A DNA stretch of 6,264 bases from Candidatus Zipacnadia bacterium (lineage in GTDB: Bacteria; Armatimonadota; UBA5377; JALGUK01): assembly GCA_029820875.1 (NCBI GenBank), contig JALGUK010000100.1, positions 1 through 6,264 on the forward strand. Direction: 5' to 3'. Both the position numbers and the translations under genes were made by a program. The notes below the pieces were generated by a model. The model saw only the letters and a list, made by a program, of their open reading frames with translations. It did no database searches and was not told where the DNA came from. Position 1 is the stretch's first letter, and every line of letters begins with the position of its first letter. Shown in pieces: positions 1 through 4,930 of this stretch.

Positions 1-57
1 CTGTACAGAAGCGCATGAACGGCGTACAGAATCCGGGTCGGTTCGCAAACCTGTACA
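1..57. repeat. Three GTACA-containing repeats upstream of the first recombinase
   Basis: CTGTACAG at 1-8 (self-complementary), CGTACAGA at 23-30 and CTGTACAA at 51-58 share the core GTACA. The core GTAC begins at 3, 24 and 53, so spacings are 21 and 29 bases. They lie just upstream of the recombinase ribosome binding site. They could be operator sites or recombinase-binding arms. A fourth CTGTAC lies at 704-709 inside the end of the recombinase gene, where it encodes its C-terminal Leu-Tyr. Confidence 0.4.
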
Positions 58-76
58 AAACGTGGAGGGCATAACC

Positions 77-718
77 ATGTCAGTTGACAGAGAAAAGTAT
101 ATGAGCGTCGAGGAGGTCAAGCAGCTTCGGACGGTGACGGAGGCACGCGCCATCGTCGATCTACGGGCTGGGCGGGTCAACGGCCCCCTGACCTGGATGG
201 TGGTCGATCTGGCGTTGAGTACGGGCCTGCGCGTCTCGGAGATCGCCGCCTTGACCGTCGAGGACGTGAACCTCAAGCGGGGCTGCCTGACGGTCCAGCG
301 GGTCAAGAAACGCCGCCAGAGCAAGCCTGAGAGTCTCGCTGTCGGCAAGGAACTGGTGGACCATCTACGGGCCTATCTGGCCTGGCGTTCGGCCCGTGTG
401 AGCGACGTGCCGGCCAAATACCGCAAGGGCTTGGCCGCGACGAAGGGGCCTCTGTTCGTCGGCTCTCGCGGGCCGCTGACGACCCAGGGCCTGCAACGCA
501 TCTGGAAGTCCGCCATTAGGCGGGCGGGCCTGCCGGGAGAATTGAGCATTCACAGTAGCCGTCACACGCTCGCCGTCCATCTGCTTCGCAAGACGGGCAA
601 CTTGCGGCAAGTCCAAAAGCAGCTCGGCCACAGCTCGCCGGCAACGACGGCCAACATGTACGCCGACGTACCCTTCGAGGACATGCAAAGCGGTGTCACG
701 GGGCTGTACGCCTGTTGA
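77..718 (+). CDS. Short tyrosine recombinase (catalytic domain only)
   Basis: This 213-residue protein is a site-specific tyrosine recombinase reduced to its catalytic domain. Visible active-site residues are Arg52 (TGLRVSEI), a lysine in the VKKRRQSK hairpin (about Lys77), His159 and Arg162 (SIHSSRHT), His185 (QLGHSS) and nucleophile Tyr195 (NMYAD), in the usual order R-K-HxxR-H-Y. Full-length Xer/phage integrases have about 80-100 residues of SAM-like core-binding domain before the catalytic domain; here only about 20 residues precede it. The start is ATG 77 because GGAGGG at 64-69 is spaced 7 bases from it; the in-frame GTG at 62 would overlap that site. The catalytic set is complete, so the protein could be active, perhaps with a partner or for simple resolution-type reactions. 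A terminator follows at 804-861. Family is certain; target and role are not. Confidence 0.9.
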   Translation: MSVDREKYMSVEEVKQLRTVTEARAIVDLRAGRVNGPLTWMVVDLALSTGLRVSEIAALTVEDVNLKRGCLTVQRVKKRRQSKPESLAVGKELVDHLRAYLAWRSARVSDVPAKYRKGLAATKGPLFVGSRGPLTTQGLQRIWKSAIRRAGLPGELSIHSSRHTLAVHLLRKTGNLRQVQKQLGHSSPATTANMYADVPFEDMQSGVTGLYAC

Positions 719-803
719 CGCCTTGAGGTCTTCAATTGCGAATGGTAAGATGGTGACATGGTGATAACGGTCGATTTCGTCATCTTAGCATGCAAATCAT
801 TGC

Positions 804-861
804 GCCGGGGAGGCCCTCGCGGCCACGGTCTCGACCACCGTTCACCAGCCCCGGCTTTTTT
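804..861 (+). terminator. Branched Rho-independent terminator after the first recombinase
   Basis: The closing stem GCCGGGG (804-810) pairs perfectly with CCCCGGC (849-855) and is followed at once by six T (856-861). The 38-base interior can form two more hairpins: GGCC 812-815 with GGCC 821-824, and ACGGT 825-829 with ACCGT 837-841. The result is a three-way junction on a U-tract. It lies 86 bases after the recombinase stop and probably ends that transcript. A small structured RNA ending here is a less likely alternative, because no clear promoter is visible just upstream. Confidence 0.75.
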
Positions 862-942
862 CTTTGCGCAGTCGCACGCTTCGTTGCACAAAGCCTGATG
901 GGCTGGCGAATAGGGAGGAATCAGGCGGCCCATGGGGCAGAC

Positions 943-971
943 TTGACATTTGGTATGGAACACTCTATCGT
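943..971 (+). promoter_or_regulatory. Sigma70-like promoter for the 1098 gene
   Basis: A perfect -35 TTGACA (943-948) is followed after 17 bases by TATCGT (966-971), which matches 4 of 6 bases of TATAAT. Transcription would start near 978 and give a leader of about 120 bases before ATG 1098. Two interleaved inverted repeats (894-933) lie directly upstream and could bind a regulator. Confidence 0.5.
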
Positions 972-1041
972 GATTCTCGCTACACATGAAGGATCGTCCA
1001 CACATATCAGCACGAGCAAAAGCCACTTCCGGGAAGACACA

Positions 1042-1081
1042 CCCTCGGCGATTCTTCATAGCGCCGAAGGTGGTTCTTTTT
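1042..1081 (+). promoter_or_regulatory. Leader hairpin, possible attenuator
   Basis: CCCTCGGCG (1042-1050) pairs with CGCCGAAGG (1062-1070) with one C-A mismatch, leaving an 11-base loop. A T-rich run ending in five T (1077-1081) follows after six bases. The gap makes it a poor intrinsic terminator, but it sits in the predicted leader 17 bases before the ribosome binding site of the 1098 gene, where it could modulate expression. Confidence 0.3.
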
Positions 1082-1097
1082 CACGTAGGTGAATCCC

Positions 1098-2174
1098 ATG
1101 ACTTCTGATGCGACGCATGGAAGGTGTCTGCCGAACCCCATAGAAGAACCGGACCATTGGTTGACGACATTGGCTGAGGCGATTACGGATATCGCTTGGG
1201 GGGTTGCGAACATCGTTTGGTTTGATCCGGCCAATGAACGGGAGACATCGGCATACCTGGACAGCACGCCCCCGGACGAACGAGGGCGTACAGATTTCCT
1301 ACGTCGTTTCGAGATTAGATTTCCGCATGGTAAGACAGGCCAGGATCGCCGGGATACCCAGCGCTGGCAGAAGATGTTGGCAAGTAGGCACATGACGGGA
1401 CAGGAGTATCTAGAAGGCACCGCTCTCGAGCTGGCCGAGTGCTGGCCGGTTACGATCCACCGGACAACCGACCTGCTGAAGGAGATCATTGCCCAAAAGG
1501 AGGAGGTGTTCGCATCGCCCGTTATAGCCCCCGCCCAAGATATCGTACACGAGGTGTTGGCTTGCTTGGTGACAATCAGCGAAGAGGGCCTAGCCCTGAT
1601 CGAGCGATGGAAAGAGACGCTGGCGATAGACGGGTTCAGCGATGAGGACACGGTTGAGGAACTGTTCGATGATGCGGCCGCATTCGCCGAGCACCTGCGT
1701 AAGCATAACCTGCAAACGGATCTCGACAAGCTGGCGAACCGAATCAGGGCACACGGGCTGATGCAGCCAAAAACAGAGGTGGACAGGGTTTTGCAGGTCG
1801 TGTACGCCGACGGGGAATCGAAGCCGTGTATGCACTCCGATGATTACTCATCGGTTACGTGGTACGGGCAGGACTATCAGTTTGGCGCGACGCAAGCGCT
1901 TTGCGTTAAGCTGCTCTGGGCAGAGTGGGAGAAAGACGCAACGGCAGAGCTGGGTCTTCGTGAAAAGACGATTGGGGAGGAGATCGGCTCGGCCAACGCG
2001 AACTATCGTTTGCGCCACACCTTTCGTAGAAGAGACGGCCAGATGCACCCCGCCTGGGGACGGATGATTCACTCGCGCGGGGACGGATCATTCTACCTGG
2101 CACGACCGCAGGCCTCTACGAGGAGGAAAGTCCAAAAGAAGCGAATGGCTAAGAAACGCCCCGCAAAAAAATAG
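1098..2174 (+). CDS. Unknown protein with probable winged-helix C-terminal domain and lysine-rich tail
   Basis: This 358-residue protein is not recognised as a whole. Residues 1-235 are mainly charged and predicted helical from composition, with several acidic stretches and no membrane segment or signal peptide. From about residue 236 the sequence changes: a WYGQDYQF strand, an aliphatic helix (QALCVKLLWAEWE), a second helix, then HPAWGRMI and a GDGSFYLA ending. This resembles small winged-helix-like domains common in planctomycete hypothetical proteins (recalled family style, not a database result). The last ~22 residues are Lys/Arg-rich and could bind nucleic acid non-specifically. Start ATG 1098 is preferred because AGGTGA (1087-1092) is spaced five bases from it; in-frame GTG 1089 has no such site. 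The frame ends in seven A directly before TAG. A regulator or DNA-binding accessory protein is plausible but unproven. Confidence 0.7.
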   Translation: MTSDATHGRCLPNPIEEPDHWLTTLAEAITDIAWGVANIVWFDPANERETSAYLDSTPPDERGRTDFLRRFEIRFPHGKTGQDRRDTQRWQKMLASRHMTGQEYLEGTALELAECWPVTIHRTTDLLKEIIAQKEEVFASPVIAPAQDIVHEVLACLVTISEEGLALIERWKETLAIDGFSDEDTVEELFDDAAAFAEHLRKHNLQTDLDKLANRIRAHGLMQPKTEVDRVLQVVYADGESKPCMHSDDYSSVTWYGQDYQFGATQALCVKLLWAEWEKDATAELGLREKTIGEEIGSANANYRLRHTFRRRDGQMHPAWGRMIHSRGDGSFYLARPQASTRRKVQKKRMAKKRPAKK

Positions 2175-2204
2175 GAATCACGCCAGAATCACATATCGCG
2201 CACC

Positions 2205-2241
2205 GCTTTGCGCACATGCCCCTCTGATACGATCTCGGGCA
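2205..2241 (+). promoter_or_regulatory. Possible extended -10 promoter giving a leaderless mRNA
   Basis: TG-A-TACGAT (2225-2233) resembles an extended -10 element. ATG 2241 begins eight bases after it, where transcription itself would be expected to start, and no Shine-Dalgarno sequence precedes that ATG. A short inverted repeat, GCGCA (2198-2202) with TGCGC (2209-2213), overlaps the -35 position and could be an operator. The -35 is poor. Confidence 0.3.
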
Positions 2242-2459
2242 TGATACAAAACGCAAACACCGAGTTAGTAAACCTGCCGACCTGTGCATCCCGCGTAGGT
2301 GTCCCAGTCCGATGGCTTAAGGCACGCGCGAGAAGAGGGGACATTCCTTGTCTTGTCGTTGACAGCCGCACATTTCTCTTCAATCTTGCGGCCGTCCGGT
2401 CTCGCCTCGCTGAGATGGCGGCTCGCGATTGCTCGGAGGATCGTCATGTCCCTAATTGA
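2241..2459 (+). CDS. Excisionase-like small DNA-binding protein
   Basis: The 72-residue product has the layout of AlpA/Xis-type (MerR-like winged-helix) proteins: LVNLPTCASRVGVPVRWLKA forms a helix-turn-helix, ARRGDIPCLVVDSRTFLFN is the wing hairpin, and LAAVRSRLAEMAAR is the final helix. The pattern 'helix, RWLKA, R-GDIP, F-FN, AV' is typical of recombination directionality factors and small regulators in planctomycete elements. It may assist excision by either recombinase or act as a regulator; sequence alone does not separate these. ATG 2241 is the best start. The upstream in-frame TTG 2208 would add 11 residues without domain match. Neither has a good ribosome binding site; a leaderless message is possible. 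It is followed by the repeat array at 2496-2660. Confidence 0.75.
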   Translation: MIQNANTELVNLPTCASRVGVPVRWLKARARRGDIPCLVVDSRTFLFNLAAVRSRLAEMAARDCSEDRHVPN

Positions 2460-2495
2460 AAAAGCCGCCCGGCAGGAGCAAAGTTGTGCTTCACG

Positions 2496-2660
2496 CGGCA
2501 GCGGCATAGCAGTGCTCAGCGCGGCGAAGGCACTGCTCGGCATCGCGTGGCAAGGGCAGCGCTTGACAGGACCGCGCTAAGGCAGAGCAGAGCGGATCAC
2601 GGCAAAGGCAAGGTCGCGTGCAGCCATGGCATAGCGAAGCGCCGCAAAGGCAGAGCAATC
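2496..2660. repeat. Degenerate GC-dinucleotide array, 5-nt step within a 26-nt superperiod
   Basis: GGCA begins at 2503, 2529, 2555, 2581 and 2607, each exactly 26 bases from the last. Within each 26-base unit, GC tends to recur at unit positions 7-8, 12-13, 17-18 and 22-23, a step of five, with the extra base falling at the unit boundary. A shortened 16-base unit (2633-2648) keeps the same rule and leads to a final GGCAGAGCA at 2649. The rest of each unit is not conserved, so this is a spacing pattern and not a normal tandem copy. The array lies between the excisionase-like gene and the DUF3102-like gene and has no convincing reading frame. Its role is unknown. Confidence 0.7.
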
Positions 2661-2693
2661 GATTCATAAACACTATAGAGTTTGGAGGCACAA

Positions 2694-3497
2694 ATGGGAA
2701 TGTCACTAACCGACCTCACAAAGGACATCAACACGGTCGATCTCGCCCGGAACGAATCTATAGGTGAGGTACTCGAGAAGTCTCGTATCCTGGGTGGTCT
2801 GCTCCTGGATGCCAAAAAACTGGTCAAGCATGGCGAGTGGGGCAGATATTTGATGAAAGACACGACGGTTAGCCCGCGCAAGGCCCGGCGGTGCATGCAA
2901 TTCTATACAGCGGCCAAGGGCCTGCCGTACCGCGATTTCAAACGACTGCAACCGGTGTGGGATCACGTGCAGGGCAACGCACCACAAGAAAAACCCGATT
3001 CTAAGCTCCCAAACGCCAAAAGTGACGTGACGTCAATTTTGAATTCCGAGGATGAGCCCGAATCCGAGCCCGCCCCGGAGCCTCGACCGCCCGGCAAAAC
3101 GGACGCCACGTCCGATTTGAAAGAGCGCCAGCAGGTCGAGGCGAAACGGACCGAACAGCTTGTGGACGGGGACGGACGCCCGGTCCCGCCGCACCTGGAG
3201 GATGTGTTCCGAGAGGCCGAGGCGTTCCGGGAGTGGTCAACGCGGATCAGTAGTCTCAAGCGCGAGGTCACGGTGGCCAGGAAGGACGATCCGGCGATGT
3301 TCAAACAGTTCCGAGAACAACCGTTCAACGCGGGACTCAAGCAGGCGGTCGACCAGCTCAACCTGTCGGCGCCGTTTATTGTCTGTAGCTACTGTGGGGG
3401 ATTGGACTCTGAAAATTGCACCGGCTGTAAGGGATGCGGGTTCCTTTCCCGCGCCCAGGCCCGGTGCGTACCAAGGGAGTTGAGGGAGGCAGACTGA
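2694..3497 (+). CDS. DUF3102-like protein with C-terminal zinc-ribbon motif
   Basis: The 267-residue protein has three parts. Residues about 15-75 match the style of DUF3102 (known from phages and plasmids): an IGEVLEKSRILGGLLLDAK helix, the hallmark HGEWGRYL, then a helix-turn-helix-like SPRKARRCMQFY. Residues about 90-165 are a Pro/Glu/Asp-rich, probably disordered linker. The C-terminus has five cysteines, C231-x2-C234-x7-C242-x2-C245-x2-C248, a zinc-ribbon-like cluster ending in GCGF. This suggests a DNA- or RNA-binding element protein, perhaps for replication or regulation. Start ATG 2694 follows GGAGG (2684-2688) by five bases; ATG 2700 is an alternative and TTG 2682 overlaps the ribosome binding site. 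A second in-phase stop follows TGA. Domain recognition is from motif memory, not from a search. Confidence 0.8.
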   Translation: MGMSLTDLTKDINTVDLARNESIGEVLEKSRILGGLLLDAKKLVKHGEWGRYLMKDTTVSPRKARRCMQFYTAAKGLPYRDFKRLQPVWDHVQGNAPQEKPDSKLPNAKSDVTSILNSEDEPESEPAPEPRPPGKTDATSDLKERQQVEAKRTEQLVDGDGRPVPPHLEDVFREAEAFREWSTRISSLKREVTVARKDDPAMFKQFREQPFNAGLKQAVDQLNLSAPFIVCSYCGGLDSENCTGCKGCGFLSRAQARCVPRELREAD

Positions 3498-3618
3498 TAG
3501 CACCAATACTCCCAGCCACAAATGGCGTTCTGCAGTGGGCTCTGTACTATACCAGCTCGATGCGTGTCATACCGTGTGTGAAGCAGACGGCGCCCTTGCA
3601 GAATTGAGGTAGCAAGAT

Positions 3619-4158
3619 ATGGCAAAGAGTCCGAACATCTGGATCCCTAAGCAGCTTTTTCAATCGCAGGCGTTCCGATCCCTGCGGACGCCGACGGCCC
3701 ACGTCGTCTTGGCGCAGTTCTGGACAAAACGTCAGATGATGAAGACTGGCTATAGGCGAAAACAGTGGGAGATCGCCAACAACGGAGAGATCACGTTTAC
3801 GTACCGGGAGGCCAAAAACAAGTGGGGCATCTCGGCGAGTGCCTTTCGGACGGCCCTTGATGAGCTGCGCGACAAAGGGTTTCTCGACATAGCGAGAAGC
3901 GGAGTCGGAGTCCATAAGGCAACGAACGAGTACACCGTGAGCGACCGCTGGAAGCACTACGGCACATCGGACTATGAGCCGCCCAGGTCAAGGCCGAAGG
4001 GGCCTATCAATCGCGGATTTCGGAAAGGCAACCAACATGGAAGGAACTGCCACGCAAAAAAGACAACTGTTACGGGGCAACACAGCCCAACTGTTGTGGG
4101 ACAACACAGCTATGCGGAAAGTGGTACAGACCATGTTGTTTGCACAACACAGCCTTGA
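3619..4158 (+). CDS. Winged-helix replication-initiator-like protein
   Basis: The 179-residue product begins with a strand/helix segment (PNIWIPKQLFQSQAFRSL), followed by a helix (AHVVLAQFWTKRQ) and then NNGEITFTYREAKNKWGISASAFRTALDELRDKGFLDI (about residues 54-92, quoted here only as its limits NNGEITF and GFLDI), a clear winged helix-turn-helix. VSDRWKHYGT ends the domain. This resembles phage and element replication-associated wHTH proteins. ATG 3619 follows GAGGT (3606-3610) by eight bases. The tail after residue ~125 is low in order and carries a short duplication (TVTGQHS, TVVGQHS) produced by DNA repeats. At 4056-4062 an A_AAA_AAG heptamer lies exactly in frame; a -1 slip there would replace the last 31 residues with a 63-residue extension ending at 4253. 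Origin-like inverted repeats inside the gene's end recall the placement of the lambda origin inside gene O (known precedent). Confidence 0.8.
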   Translation: MAKSPNIWIPKQLFQSQAFRSLRTPTAHVVLAQFWTKRQMMKTGYRRKQWEIANNGEITFTYREAKNKWGISASAFRTALDELRDKGFLDIARSGVGVHKATNEYTVSDRWKHYGTSDYEPPRSRPKGPINRGFRKGNQHGRNCHAKKTTVTGQHSPTVVGQHSYAESGTDHVVCTTQP

Positions 4159-4253
4159 AGTGCGTTTACGGCCGCAAGTGTTGGGGCCGGAAGGAGTTAT
4201 CGCCCGAAATTACCCAGTTTGTCGCCATGTTGCCCGACAACAACGTTCTATAG
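4056..4253 (+). other. Candidate -1 frameshift site and alternative C-terminal extension of the 3619 gene
   Basis: A_AAA_AAG at 4056-4062 is read by the 3619 gene as GCA AAA AAG, the phase required for tandem -1 slippage, as at the E. coli dnaX site. After a -1 slip the frame starting at 4062 stays open for 63 codons to TAG 4251-4253. The extension is cysteine-rich at first and ends in SPEITQFVAMLPDNNVL; in its final 32 codons, 24 end in G or C, like real genes here. An imperfect stem, 4063-4070 with 4090-4097 (one mismatch), and nearby TGTTGT/ACAACA hairpins could act as the stimulator. An alternative reading is an accidental indel, or a separate 32-codon gene starting at TTG 4155, which overlaps the normal stop as TTGA. 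Confidence 0.4.
4064..4242. repeat. Four TGTTG/CAACA inverted repeats, possible origin iterons
   Basis: Dyads with arms TGTT(GT) and (AC)AACA occur at 4068-4082, 4092-4106, 4134-4149 and 4228-4242. The first two belong to a 24-base imperfect direct repeat (4064-4087 and 4088-4111), and the third shares the right side ACAACACAGCC. Arms are kept while the central 3-7 bases vary, which points to the dyad as the conserved element. They overlap and follow the end of the replication-like wHTH gene, so binding by that protein at an origin is a reasonable inference. Confidence 0.5.
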
Positions 4254-4304
4254 TTAGCCATCCCCCGTGTGGGTAGCAGAGGGACCGTTGGTACGGGAGC
4301 CCTC

Positions 4305-4424
4305 ATGGGTAGGACGAGCTTAGAAGAACGCGAACGACGACGCCGAGTGCTGCACGCTGTCGGTGACTTTATGAAAAGACGATCGCGCCAACCGCTGAAG
4401 AATCGAAAGAGCAAGGAAAGGTAG
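4305..4424 (+). CDS. Small basic protein of unknown function (39 residues)
   Basis: ATG 4305 is preceded by GGGAG (4295-4299) at a five-base spacing and runs 39 codons to TAG 4422. The product starts MGRTSLEERERRRRVLHAVG and continues with a basic helix-like segment rich in Arg and Lys, ending KNRKSKER. It has 13 Arg and 4 Lys and no known domain that I recognise. It lies between the replication-like gene and the AlpA-like gene on the same strand and ends 11 bases before the next ATG. The good ribosome binding site and co-directional tight packing support it; the short length leaves doubt. Confidence 0.5.
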   Translation: MGRTSLEERERRRRVLHAVGDFMKRRSRQPLKNRKSKER

Positions 4425-4435
4425 TAGTTTTGCAA

Positions 4436-4717
4436 ATGGATGAACAGAAGAACATGAACACGGGAATCATTGAAGAACTTGGTACGCTGGCACCGGACAC
4501 CGTTCTGTCCGAACAGGCGCTGGCGAAGATTTTCGACCGGCATCGGGTCTCTATCAAACGGGCCGTCGAACGCGGCGAGTTGCCGCCGAGTGTGCGGCTG
4601 TTCGGGGAACCGGTCTGGACGGTCCGCGCGTTGCGGGAGCACCTGAGCAATCGCCTGGAAGTGGCGAAGAAAGAAGCCGAAAAGTTGCAGCGGAGAATTT
4701 CTCAACTTTCTGCTTGA
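4436..4717 (+). CDS. AlpA/MerR-like helix-turn-helix protein
   Basis: The 93-residue protein has a helix-turn-helix (LSEQALAKIFDRHRVSIKRAV), a wing (ERGELPPSVRLFGEPVWTV) and a third helix (RALREHLSNRLEVAKKEAEK) that could extend into a short coiled coil. 'SIKRAVERGELPP-VRLFG-PVWT' is a pattern I associate with small planctomycete element proteins beside integrases. It is a good candidate for a directionality factor or for the repressor of the integrase promoter that begins at its stop codon. Start choice is uncertain: ATG 4436 is annotated, but AAAGG (4417-4421) is better spaced (eight bases) for in-frame TTG 4430, which adds only two residues. The -35 of the next promoter overlaps its TGA. 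Confidence 0.8.
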   Translation: MDEQKNMNTGIIEELGTLAPDTVLSEQALAKIFDRHRVSIKRAVERGELPPSVRLFGEPVWTVRALREHLSNRLEVAKKEAEKLQRRISQLSA

Positions 4718-4742
4718 CTTTTGTGTATACGATAAGTATATT
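4714..4742 (+). promoter_or_regulatory. Strong sigma70-like promoter for the RHH-integrase operon
   Basis: TTGACT (4714-4719) and TATATT (4737-4742) are separated by the ideal 17 bases; each matches 5 of 6 consensus bases. The -35 includes the TGA stop of the preceding gene. Transcription should begin near 4749, about 20 bases before the preferred start of the next gene. Confidence 0.75.
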
Positions 4743-4755
4743 GCCTTTATGGCAA
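4726..4755. promoter_or_regulatory. Two abutting 15-base dyads over the -10 and start site (operator candidate)
   Basis: TATACgataaGTATA (4726-4740) and TTGCCtttatGGCAA (4741-4755) are each perfect inverted repeats with 5-base arms and a 5-base centre, and they touch end to end. They cover the -10 and the predicted start, the right place for a repressor. The ribbon-helix-helix or AlpA-like neighbour could bind here. Confidence 0.45.
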
Positions 4756-4769
4756 AGAGGACAAAGAGA

Positions 4770-4928
4770 ATGGGCCGACCTCCAAAGAAGGCGAAAGACC
4801 GGCGTAGCAAGCCCGTAGCGCTGCGCGTGACGCCCGCCGACCATAGACAGCTTGTGAAGGACGCGCAGGCGGCCGGGCTGTCGATATCGGGATACCTTCT
4901 GGAGTGCTGGCGGAAAGTGAGGGGTTGA
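4770..4928 (+). CDS. Ribbon-helix-helix DNA-binding protein
   Basis: This 52-residue protein has a basic, AT-hook-like N-terminus (MGRPPKKAKDRRSK), a ribbon strand (VALRVTP), helix A (ADHRQLVKDAQAAG) and helix B (SISGYLLECWRKVRG), the arrangement of ribbon-helix-helix proteins such as Arc/CopG and MobC-type accessory factors. It would act as a dimer on DNA. ATG 4770 is chosen because AGAGG (4756-4760) is spaced nine bases; the in-frame ATG 4749 coincides with the predicted transcription start, so a 59-residue leaderless form is also possible. Its stop lies two bases before the integrase ATG, and the integrase ribosome binding site lies within its last codons, so the two genes should be translationally coupled. 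Autoregulation of the promoter at 4714 or help in att-site recombination is likely. Confidence 0.82.
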   Translation: MGRPPKKAKDRRSKPVALRVTPADHRQLVKDAQAAGLSISGYLLECWRKVRG

Positions 4929-4930
4929 TT

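Larger units (their letters stand above)
719..1097. other. Non-coding gap between recombinase and the 1098 gene
   Basis: This 379-base stretch has no convincing gene. It holds three tandem octamers of form ATGGTNAN (742-765), a branched terminator (804-861), interleaved inverted repeats (CCTGAT 894-899 with ATCAGG 920-925; ATGGGC 898-903 with GCCCAT 928-933), a sigma70-like promoter (943-971) and a hairpin before the next gene (1042-1070). Open frames cross it on both strands, but none has a good ribosome binding site or a recognisable protein. Confidence 0.6.

Noticed and set aside
562..1059. Minus-strand frame of 165 codons
   Set aside because: It crosses the recombinase 3' end and the branched terminator, has no plausible start site and no protein-like features.
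790..1092. Plus-strand frame of 100 codons across the gap before the 1098 gene
   Set aside because: It runs through the terminator and promoter, and its internal ATGs (898, 955) lack ribosome binding sites; composition is not gene-like.
2165..2174. Seven A directly before the TAG of the 1098 gene as a slippage site
   Set aside because: The -1 frame adds only about 19 codons with no protein-like character, so a functional shift is not supported.
2563..2568. Perfect TTGACA upstream of the 2694 gene
   Set aside because: No -10-like hexamer occurs at 16-18 bases; it falls inside the repeat array and is probably chance.
2496..2660. CRISPR array
   Set aside because: Units are not near-identical repeats with unique spacers; only GC spacing is conserved, and no cas gene is present.
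2299..2669. Plus-strand frames over the GC array
   Set aside because: They overlap the excisionase-like gene or consist of the translated repeat pattern; low-complexity Arg/Ala/Gly-rich output and no ribosome binding site.
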